From Burkholderiales bacterium Ga0077543 (GTDB lineage: Bacteria > Pseudomonadota > Gammaproteobacteria > Burkholderiales > Burkholderiaceae_C): a stretch of DNA of 64,000 bases. Under the pieces are notes generated by a model. The model was not told the DNA's origin and did no database searches. It saw only the letters and a program-made list of their open reading frames with translations. Positions 57,605 to 64,000 of this stretch are shown one piece after another (positions within the stretch are counted from its first letter, which is position 1; every line of letters starts with the position of its first letter). The translations under genes were made by a program, and so were the position numbers. Location of the stretch: contig LNET01000101.1 of assembly GCA_001464055.1 (NCBI GenBank), positions 30,566 to 94,565 of the forward strand. Reading direction: 5' to 3'.

Positions 57605-57610
57605 TAACAG
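57595..57610 (+). promoter_or_regulatory. LexA (SOS) box overlapping the -10 and start of the radical SAM gene
   Basis: CTGTATAAATTAACAG fits the CTGT-N8-ACAG SOS consensus exactly in its two half-sites, and the core is A/T-rich as in strong E. coli sites. It is flanked by A and T (ACTG...CAGT), extending the symmetry. It ends one base before the ATG. Bound LexA would cover both the -10 and the start codon. The surrounding DNA is GC-rich, so an A/T-rich 16-mer of this form is unlikely by chance. Confidence 0.75.
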
Positions 57611-57611
57611 T

Positions 57612-58715
57612 ATGCCGAAATCGCCTGCTGCCACGCTGATGCTGGCCCCCGTGAAGGGCCGGGGTACCGTCTGGGCCATGGAACACCGCTTCGCTGGCCA
57701 GTCCAGCGAGGTTCTCGACGATGGCTGGGGCACGCTGCAGCAAGCCGCTGAAGGAGAGGCGCTGGCCCCGGCCACGCGTGTGCTCGACGAATCGGTGCGC
57801 AGCATCCTGACCGGCAACGACTCGCCCGACATCGGGTTCGACCTGTCGATCAATCCCTATCGCGGCTGCGAACACGGCTGCAGCTACTGTTTCGCACGGC
57901 CCACCCACAGCTACCTGAACCTGTCGCCGGGACTCGACTTCGAGACCCGGATCATCGCCAAGGTCAATGCCGCAGAACGGCTGCGCGAAGCGCTCTCGGC
58001 ACGCGGCTACTCGCCGGGGCACCTGAACATCGGTTCGGCCACCGACGCCTATCAGCCCGTCGAGCGGCGGCTGCGAATCACCCGCGCCATTCTCGAGGTT
58101 CTTCAGGAGGCCCGGCACCCGTTTTCGCTGGTGACCAAGAGCAGCCTTGTCGAACGCGACCTGGACATCATCGCGCCGATGGCTGCACAAGGGCTGGCCG
58201 CGGTGTACGTTTCACTGACCACGCTCGACGGCCCCCTGGCGCGTTCGCTGGAGCCCCGCGCGGCGGCGCCACAGCGGCGTCTGCGCACCATCGAAGCGCT
58301 GGCCCGGGCCGGTGTGCCAGTGGGAGTGAGCGTTTCGCCTGTGATTCCTTTCCTGAACGAACCCGAGCTCGAACAACTGCTGGCCGCTGCGCGCCAGGCC
58401 GGTGCCAGCCGGGCCTTCAGCATCGTGCTGCGCCTGCCTTGGGAAGTGAGCCCGCTGTTCCAGCAGTGGCTGCAGCAGCACGTGCCTGACAAGGCCGAAC
58501 GCATCATGGCCCGCTTGCGCGAGATGCGTGGGGGTCGCGACAACGACGCGCGTTTCGGCACCCGCATGACCGGGCAGGGCGTCTGGGCCGACCTGCTGCG
58601 CCAGCGTTTCGTCAAGGCCTGTGCACGGCTGGGCCTGGGGCGCCAGCGGATCGAACTCGACCTGGCCCAGTTTCGATCGCCCAGCGGCGTGCCGGGCCAG
58701 GCGCAGTTGTTCTAG
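57612..58715 (+). CDS. PA0069 family radical SAM protein
   Basis: A 367-residue radical SAM protein. The cluster motif is CEHGCSYCFARPTH (CxxxCxxC with an aromatic), preceded by LSINPYRG; TDAYQPVERRLRITR and LVTKSSLVERDLDI follow, a pattern shared with the SplB/DNA-repair-photolyase-like subgroup. The end has RQRIELDLAQF. The reaction of this family is not established. Upstream is an SOS-type box (57595-57610) and no ribosome binding site, suggesting damage-induced leaderless expression. dnaB is 56 bases upstream. From memory, the P. aeruginosa counterpart PA0069 is among LexA-controlled genes, but I cannot check that here. Confidence 0.9.
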   Translation: MPKSPAATLMLAPVKGRGTVWAMEHRFAGQSSEVLDDGWGTLQQAAEGEALAPATRVLDESVRSILTGNDSPDIGFDLSINPYRGCEHGCSYCFARPTHSYLNLSPGLDFETRIIAKVNAAERLREALSARGYSPGHLNIGSATDAYQPVERRLRITRAILEVLQEARHPFSLVTKSSLVERDLDIIAPMAAQGLAAVYVSLTTLDGPLARSLEPRAAAPQRRLRTIEALARAGVPVGVSVSPVIPFLNEPELEQLLAAARQAGASRAFSIVLRLPWEVSPLFQQWLQQHVPDKAERIMARLREMRGGRDNDARFGTRMTGQGVWADLLRQRFVKACARLGLGRQRIELDLAQFRSPSGVPGQAQLF

Positions 58716-60331
58716 CGCCGAAGCACCATGCCGCCGGCTGACCGGTTGGTACGCCTGACACCGGCGATGTGCGACATCGGCTGACAGTACCGGTGCGACA
58801 AGGTCGCTGCTTTCGCCAGCAGAGGCCCCACTTCGGGAATGCGTTCCTGGTGCCGCTTGGCCATCAGCGAGGCCATTTCGATGAGCTTCGCATTGCCCGT
58901 TTCCTCGCCGCTGGCCAGCAGCGTGGTCACAGCCATGGCGGGCTCGCCGCGCAGTGAGTGATTCATCGCGGTCTCTGCCAGCTTCATTACCCGCGAATTG
59001 CTATGCCGCATCCATTCGGGGGCTTCGGGATGGCGGCGCATCGCCGCTGCCAGCACTTCGGTGGAGGCCTTGGAAACGCAGAAGCGCAAGCCGATGCGGT
59101 CTGCCACCGACTTGAGTTCCTCGTCCTCGACGCCGAAACGGTCGAGCCGCGACCACAGCGACAACAGGTTGGTCGCTGCTTCCATATCGAAGTCCGGGCG
59201 CTGGATGTCGTCGAGCATCGCACGGGCCTGGTGGACATGGTGCGCCACCTGGCCTTCGAGCAGTCCTTTCAGGATGTTGCCCAGCCGGGACATGCGGCGC
59301 AGGCGCAGCGACTCCGAGTAGCGGCCCGAGAAGCTGCTCAGGACCTCGCAGGCCTGGTGCAGCGCCTTGCCGTCGTTGGCATCGAAGCGCAGGAAGGCCA
59401 GCAGCATCATCGACAGCACGTCGAACAGCCGCGACTTGTTGCCCATGATCCAGGTTCGTTCCAGCTGACGTATGGCCGTGGCCGTGTCGCCAGCGTAGAA
59501 GGCCAGGGTGCCGCAGTGCTGAAGGCGAAGCACACATCCCGGTGTAATGTCCGCCGCCATCTTGTAGGTGGCCAGGGCCTGGTCGATCTGGCCCTGCTCC
59601 ATGTGCACCTTGCCCAGCACGTCATAGGAATCTGCGTACTGCGGCGACTCCCCGATCAGCGCTTCCAGCGTGCGGCGCGAGGCATTGACGTCACCGTTGG
59701 CCAGCTGCACCCGGCCAACGCCGAGCTTGGCCCAGGGCACGGCGCGGGCCTCGATCACGGCGTTGTAAAGCGTCATGGCCTCGTCGTAGCGCTTGTGCAT
59801 CAGCAGCAGCTCGGCGCCGATGCGCGCAGCGTAGAGCCAGTAGTTCTGGCGCTTGTCGAAACGTTCCAGGCACAGCTTGATGGCGAGTTCGGTCTGCTGC
59901 GACTCCATCGCCTGGAAGATGTCGGCCAGCACGCGCTTGCGCTGGCGCGCTTCCTTCAGCCGCAGAAACAGGGTGTTGGCGCTGAAGGGCTTGATCAGAT
60001 AGCTGTCCAGCGCCGCCTCGGCGGCTTCGGCGACTTTCTGGTACGTGGCCTCGCCCGTGACCATGACGAAGACGGTCGAATAGGGCAGCATGTGCTCGCG
60101 CCGCAGTTCTTCCAGCAGGTCCTGGCCGGACTCGTTGCCCTGTTCGAAGTGATAGTCGCAGATGACGATGTCGTACTTGCGATGCTCGATCTGGTCGCGA
60201 GCGTCAATCAGCCTGCCGACCGCCTTGACGGTGCCGAAGCCGAAGTCGCGGAGGTTCTGCGTCATCACGCTGCGCGACGTGGGGTTGCCATCGATCACCA
60301 GCGCCAGGCTGGTGATGACTTCACGATCCAT
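58712..60331 (-). CDS. Response regulator receiver-TPR protein (phosphorylatable receiver)
   Basis: A 539-residue protein with an N-terminal receiver domain and a long TPR-like helical region. The receiver has VIDGNP (acidic Asp14), the phosphoacceptor Asp59 in IVICDYHF, Thr92 in FVMVTGEA and Lys114 in YLIKPFS, so it should be phosphorylated normally. The helical part contains recognisable TPR units (IGAELLLMHKRYDEAMTLYNA, given in part; DSYDVLGKVHMEQGQIDQALA). The C-terminal end has HIAGVRRTNRSAGGMVLR, also present in the neighbour. ATG 60331 with GAGGAA upstream is preferred over the extended frame to 60439. It is the second gene of a pair with 61986. No DNA-binding or enzyme domain is visible. 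Confidence 0.85.
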   Translation of the reverse strand: MDREVITSLALVIDGNPTSRSVMTQNLRDFGFGTVKAVGRLIDARDQIEHRKYDIVICDYHFEQGNESGQDLLEELRREHMLPYSTVFVMVTGEATYQKVAEAAEAALDSYLIKPFSANTLFLRLKEARQRKRVLADIFQAMESQQTELAIKLCLERFDKRQNYWLYAARIGAELLLMHKRYDEAMTLYNAVIEARAVPWAKLGVGRVQLANGDVNASRRTLEALIGESPQYADSYDVLGKVHMEQGQIDQALATYKMAADITPGCVLRLQHCGTLAFYAGDTATAIRQLERTWIMGNKSRLFDVLSMMLLAFLRFDANDGKALHQACEVLSSFSGRYSESLRLRRMSRLGNILKGLLEGQVAHHVHQARAMLDDIQRPDFDMEAATNLLSLWSRLDRFGVEDEELKSVADRIGLRFCVSKASTEVLAAAMRRHPEAPEWMRHSNSRVMKLAETAMNHSLRGEPAMAVTTLLASGEETGNAKLIEMASLMAKRHQERIPEVGPLLAKAATLSHRYCQPMSHIAGVRRTNRSAGGMVLRR

Positions 60332-60351
60332 GAGTTCCACGATATTCCTCT

Positions 60352-61986
60352 TCAGGCCGCAGCCCGTGAACGCACTTGCAAGCCGCCCGGCGAACGTCCC
60401 GAGCGCTGGATGCCTGCAATGTGCGTGGCTGCACGGCAACTGGCCTTGAGTCGTTCGGTGGCCCTTACGATCAAGGCCTGGGCTCCAGGCAGCACCTCCT
60501 CGTGCCGGTGCGCGATGGCGGCAGCCAGTTCCAGCAGCTTGGCATTGCGCGTGCGTTCGCCTTCGGCCAGCAGCCTGAGCACGGCACCGTGAACGTCGCC
60601 ACCCAGCGATTGCGACATCGCGGCCTCCGCGATGGACGAGACCTCAGCCTGGCACCGCCGGATCACCCCCAGCGCCGGTTCACTGCGCTGCGCGGCGGCG
60701 GCCAGCACTTCTGACGTTGCCTTGGCGACGCAGAAGCGCTGGGCGATTCTTTCGACCACCTCGGCATGGGTCTGCGAGCCGCGTTCGTGCTCGGGCAGGC
60801 GCGACCACAGCGACAACAGCACGTTCGCGCTCTCGAGGTCGAAGTCGTCGGCTTCGGTCTGCTTCGAGAGCGCCGACAGCGCCAATGCTGCCGAAGCTGC
60901 GTCGGCGCCGGTGAACGAAGCCAGCCAGGCAGCGGCTTCGTCGAGCCGGCGCAGACGGACGGAATCCGGAAACCGGACGCGGAAGCGGCGCAGCTGTTCG
61001 CGGGCTGCAGCCACGCCCGCGATGTCGCCGTCGTCGAAGCGCAGCATTGCCAGCAGCAGCAGGCTCAAGGCGTCGAAGAGCTTGGACTGGACACCCAGGG
61101 TCAGGCACATCTCCAGCCAGCGCCGGGCTTCTGCCTTGTGCCCCTGGTAGAAGGCCAGAGCGCCGGCATGCTGGGTGCGCAGCAGGCAGCCCGGGGTGAT
61201 TTCGGCCGCAATCCGGTACTCGGCCAAGGCACCTTCGAAATCGCCCTGATCGACCATCAGCCGACCGCGCAGGTCATGGGCATCGGCGCAGTCGGGACTG
61301 ACCCGGACGACTTCGGCCAAAGTGCGCCGTGCCTTGCCGACATCGCCGCCGGCCGCTTGCGCACGGGCCATTCCCAGCAGCGCCCAGGCCGTCGGCTTGA
61401 TGCCCTGAAGCTTTTCGAATACCTTGCCCGCGTCGGCCGGGCGCTGAAGGTCGAGCAGCAGTTCGGCTGCCAGACGACCGCACCAGAGGGCGAACGGCGC
61501 CTGCTCCTGGAATCGCTTCAAGGCGCGCGCGAAGGCAAGCTCGGTCTGTCCATCGTCGAGCGCGCTGAGCACGTCACCCAGCTCGCGCTTGCGGTGGCGG
61601 GCCTCCTGGATGCGCTGAGCCAGTACGGCGCCGGTGTAGGGGCGAACGAGCAGGCCATCCAGCGCCGACTCCGCGGCTTCGACGACCTGGTGGTAGACAG
61701 CCTGGCTGGTCACCATGACGAACACCGTGCTCTGCGGCAACAGGCGCTCCCGGCGCAGCTCGTCCAGCAGGTCCTGGCCTGCGTCGGCACTGTCGTCAAG
61801 TTCACGGTTGCAGATCACGATATCGAACTTCTGCTGCTCGATGAGCATGCGCGCCTCGCGCACCTTTCCCACCGCCGTGACCTGCCCGACGCCAGCATCG
61901 CGGAGTTGACCGCTGGTGATGCTGCGCATCATGGGGTTGCCGTCGACGAGCAGCGCATGCGCAAGGTGGATGTCGCGGTCGATCAT
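60352..61986 (-). CDS. Receiver-TPR protein with degenerate receiver, paralogue of neighbour
   Basis: A 544-residue paralogue of the next gene, with the same receiver-TPR layout. In its receiver the phosphoacceptor position is Asn60 (IVICNREL) and the conserved lysine is Arg115 (LLVRPYT), while Asp15 (LVDGNP) and Thr93 (VMVTSQA) remain. It is therefore unlikely to be phosphorylated in the normal way and may bind partners constitutively. The TPR region (VFEKLQGIKPTAWALLGMA, GDFEGALAEYRIAA) and the C-terminal HIAGIQRSGRSPGGLQ match the paralogue. It is upstream of it by 20 bases and is transcribed first. No kinase gene is near. Confidence 0.85.
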   Translation of the reverse strand: MIDRDIHLAHALLVDGNPMMRSITSGQLRDAGVGQVTAVGKVREARMLIEQQKFDIVICNRELDDSADAGQDLLDELRRERLLPQSTVFVMVTSQAVYHQVVEAAESALDGLLVRPYTGAVLAQRIQEARHRKRELGDVLSALDDGQTELAFARALKRFQEQAPFALWCGRLAAELLLDLQRPADAGKVFEKLQGIKPTAWALLGMARAQAAGGDVGKARRTLAEVVRVSPDCADAHDLRGRLMVDQGDFEGALAEYRIAAEITPGCLLRTQHAGALAFYQGHKAEARRWLEMCLTLGVQSKLFDALSLLLLAMLRFDDGDIAGVAAAREQLRRFRVRFPDSVRLRRLDEAAAWLASFTGADAASAALALSALSKQTEADDFDLESANVLLSLWSRLPEHERGSQTHAEVVERIAQRFCVAKATSEVLAAAAQRSEPALGVIRRCQAEVSSIAEAAMSQSLGGDVHGAVLRLLAEGERTRNAKLLELAAAIAHRHEEVLPGAQALIVRATERLKASCRAATHIAGIQRSGRSPGGLQVRSRAAA

Positions 61987-62122
61987 CGCGAGTCCTGGCT
62001 ACCGAGTCGCCCAGGCGCAGCCTGAGCGGCAAGTGCCACCAGGCTGCGGGCATGGAAGAGTCGGGTCATGGCAACGGAGCTGGTTGTTCGCATTCCCCGT
62101 TGCTATCGGCTGAGTTCGCGCG

Positions 62123-63264
62123 CTACTTGAACAGGTCCTTCACGCGGTCGGCCCAACTTTTGGACGTGGGGGAGTGGCGCTCTCCTCCCTTTCTGAATGA
62201 ATCGTCCAGTTCCTTGAGCAATTTGCGCTGGTGCTCGGTGATCTTCACAGGCGTCTCCACTGCGACATGGCAGTACAGGTCGCCTGGGTAGCTGCTGCGC
62301 AGGCCCTTGATGCCCTTGCCGCGCAGGCGGAAGGTCTTGCCGTGCTGGGTGCCTTCGGGCAGCTCGATTTCGGCCTTGCTGCCCAGAGTCGGCACCTCGA
62401 TGGTGCCACCCAGGGCTGCCGTCGTCAGGGCCACGGGCACGGTGCAGTGCAGGTCGTCGCCATCGCGTTCGAAGATGTCGTGCTGCTTGACACGAATCTC
62501 GATGTAAAGGTCTCCCGGCGGACCGCCGTTGGTGCCGGGTTCGCCATTGCCAGCGCTGCGGATGCGCATGCCTTCGTTGATGCCGGCAGGGATCTTCACC
62601 TCCAGCGTTTTCTGCTTCTTGATCTTGCCGGCACCGTTGCAGCTGGTGCAAGGCTCGGGAATGATCTTGCCGCTGCCATGGCAGGTCGGGCAGGTTTGCT
62701 GGATGCTGAAGAAGCCCTGGCGCATGTGCACGAGGTGGTGCAGGTCTTGGCGCTGGTACCGGGCTTCGCACCCGTGCCCTTGCAGGTTTCGCAGCTTTCC
62801 CAGCTGGGCACGCGGATCTGCGTTTCGCGGCCATTGGCGGCTTCTTCGAGCGTGATCTCCATCGCATACGACAGGTCGCTGCCGCGATAGACCTGTTGCC
62901 CGCCCGCACCGCGCCGCGCGCCGGCCGCGCCGCCGGCGGCACCGCCGAAGATGTCGCCGAAGATGTCGCCGAAAGCCTCGGCAAAGCCACCGAAGCCCTC
63001 AGCCCCGGGTCCGCCTCGGCCGCCCATGTTGGGGTCGACGCCGGCGTGCCCGTGCTGGTCATAGGCCGCCCGCTTCTGCGGGTCGGAGAGCATCTCGTAG
63101 GCCTCCTTGGCCTCTTTGAATTTCTCTTCGGCCTTCTTGGCTTCCTCGCCCTGGTGGCGGTCGGGGTGGTGCTTGGCCGCCAGGCGCCGGTAGGCCTTCT
63201 TGATGTCTTCGTCGTTGGCGTTCTTGGGCACGCCCAGGATGTCGTAGAAGTCGCGTTTGGCCAT
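62123..63264 (-). pseudogene. dnaJ: Chaperone DnaJ, frameshifted in the zinc-finger region
   Basis: DnaJ is the Hsp40 co-chaperone of DnaK. The N-terminal part (63264 down to about 62734) has the J domain ([22 protein letters not shown] in HHPDRHQG), the Gly/Phe region ([15 protein letters not shown]) and the first zinc motif CETCKGTG. After KTCTT the frame breaks: the second motif (CxxCxGxG) is missing and the rest ([28 protein letters not shown], the C-terminal domains, ending [10 protein letters not shown]) continues in another frame from 62731. The gap is best explained by the loss of 16 bases between ACC ACC and GTG CAC. Restored length is 385 residues, normal. ATG 63264 is chosen by homology. 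Real null or assembly error cannot be decided here. Confidence 0.88.
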
Positions 63265-63346
63265 GAAAAGCTCGTCAGAAGATAAGCGAAACCGCCGCGT
63301 GGAGGTGCAGGCCAGACCTGGCACCCCGAACGCGGCGAGTGTGGGC

Positions 63347-63366
63347 GTCAGGCCCGAAGGCCTGAC
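63347..63366 (-). promoter_or_regulatory. Stem-loop between dnaK and dnaJ
   Basis: GTCAGGCC (63347-63354) pairs perfectly with GGCCTGAC (63359-63366) around a CGAA loop, six bases after the dnaK stop on the minus strand. No T-tract follows, so it is more likely an RNA-stability or processing hairpin that lowers dnaJ expression relative to dnaK than a full terminator. The role is inference. Confidence 0.4.
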
Positions 63367-63372
63367 TGCGGG

Positions 63373-64000
63373 TCACTTCTTGACTTCCTTGAACTCCGCG
63401 TCGACCACGTTGTCGTCGGCCGCCTTGGCACGGGGGGGTTCGCCGCCGCTTGCCGGGCCAGCAGTTTCCGGGCCCGCGCTGGCACCTGCCGCAGCGGCAG
63501 CAGCCTGAGCGTCGGCATACATCTTTTCGCCGAGCTTCTGGCTGGCCGTCATCAGTGCTTCGGTCTTGGCTTCGATCAAGGCCTTGTCTTCACCCTTGAG
63601 CGCTTCCTCGACGTCCTTCAACGCGGCCTCGATCTTTTCCTTCTCAGGGGCGTCCAGCTTGTCGCCGTGCTCGGCCAGGCTCTTCCTCACCGAATGCAGG
63701 GTGCCGTCGGCCTGGTTGCGGGCCTGAATGATTTCCAGCTTCTTGGCGTCTTCGGCGGCGTTCAGTTCCGCGTCCTTCACCATCTTCTGAATCTCTGCTT
63801 CGCTCAGGCCCGAGTTGGCCTTGATCGTGATCTTGTTTTCCTTGCCCGTGCCCTTGTCCTTGGCGCTGACATGCAGGATGCCGTTGGCGTCGATGTCGAA
63901 GGTGACCTCGATCTGCGGCAAGCCACGCGCGGCCGGCGGAATGCCTTCGAGGTTGAATTCACCCAGGCTCTTGTTGCCGGTGGCCATCTCGCGCTCGCCC
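63373..64000 (-). CDS. dnaK: Molecular chaperone DnaK, C-terminal part
   Basis: The open frame continues past base 64000 on the minus strand, so only the C-terminal 208 or so residues are visible. They cover the end of the substrate-binding domain ([40 protein letters not shown]), the helical lid, and the tail [14 protein letters not shown], the standard end of DnaK. It is the Hsp70 chaperone. dnaJ follows after 108 bases, the standard order. Confidence 0.97.
   Translation of the reverse strand, partial: GEREMATGNKSLGEFNLEGIPPAARGLPQIEVTFDIDANGILHVSAKDKGTGKENKITIKANSGLSEAEIQKMVKDAELNAAEDAKKLEIIQARNQADGTLHSVRKSLAEHGDKLDAPEKEKIEAALKDVEEALKGEDKALIEAKTEALMTASQKLGEKMYADAQAAAAAAGASAGPETAGPASGGEPPRAKAADDNVVDAEFKEVKK

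Noticed and set aside
62715..62760. Programmed frameshifting or split gene for dnaJ
   Set aside because: The second zinc motif is missing altogether and there is no ribosome binding site before the second frame; a deletion explains it better.

Overview
The window is a GC-rich stretch of a betaproteobacterial chromosome, almost certainly Burkholderiales (Comamonadaceae or the Leptothrix/Rubrivivax/Ideonella/Aquabacterium side of the order). The evidence is the gene order ndk-rlmN-pilF-rodZ-ispG-hisS-yfgM-bamB-der-hfq-hflX-hflK-hflC-hisZ-purA, the use of hisZ, the rpsB-to-lpxB run, priB between rpsF and rpsR, and the ppsR/ppsA divergent pair. The assignment rests on gene content and protein motifs; no rRNA lies in the window.

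Layout. 1-6.8 kb: the tail of a GGDEF protein, zapE, an unknown exported coiled-coil protein, a PP2C phosphatase, a ydcH-like gene coupled to a DinG/YoaA-type helicase, bamD and rluD. 7-10.3 kb: scpB and an rluB with very long low-complexity extensions. 10.3-26.6 kb: the ndk-to-purA supercluster (nucleotide metabolism, tRNA/rRNA modification, type IV pilus assembly, isoprenoid synthesis, outer-membrane assembly, ribosome biogenesis, Hfq and the HflK/HflC protease regulators), then a phosphoribosyltransferase. A tRNA-Leu(CAG) with its own terminator sits at 26.7 kb, followed by rnr and, on the other strand, nnrD/nnrE and a DadA-like oxidoreductase. 32-47.4 kb: rpsB-tsf-pyrH-frr-uppS-cdsA-ispC-rseP-bamA-skp-lpxD-fabZ-lpxA-lpxB-rnhB-trmH-like, which couples translation factors to envelope lipid, lipid A and outer-membrane protein synthesis. 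47.4-50.8 kb: ppsR diverging from a ppsA that is broken in two places. 50.9-54.2 kb: two small unknown genes and a two-part sodium/solute symporter. 54.4-57.6 kb: rpsF-priB-rpsR-rplI-dnaB. 57.6-58.7 kb: a PA0069-type radical SAM gene behind a near-perfect SOS box. 58.7-62 kb: a tandem pair of receiver-TPR proteins on the minus strand. 62.1-64 kb: dnaJ (frameshifted) and the C-terminal part of dnaK.

The genes are tightly packed, often with ATGA, GTGA or TTGA stop/start overlaps, and no gap without a gene exceeds 300 bases. I found no mobile element, CRISPR array, phage gene or rRNA. Most of the window is conserved housekeeping DNA. The parts that deserve a second look are the LexA-type site that covers the promoter and start of the radical SAM gene (probably a leaderless, damage-induced transcript), the receiver-TPR pair in which one receiver has lost its phosphorylation site, the RluB repeat tail, the symporter with a soluble insert, and the reading-frame lesions in ppsA and dnaJ, which may be assembly errors.
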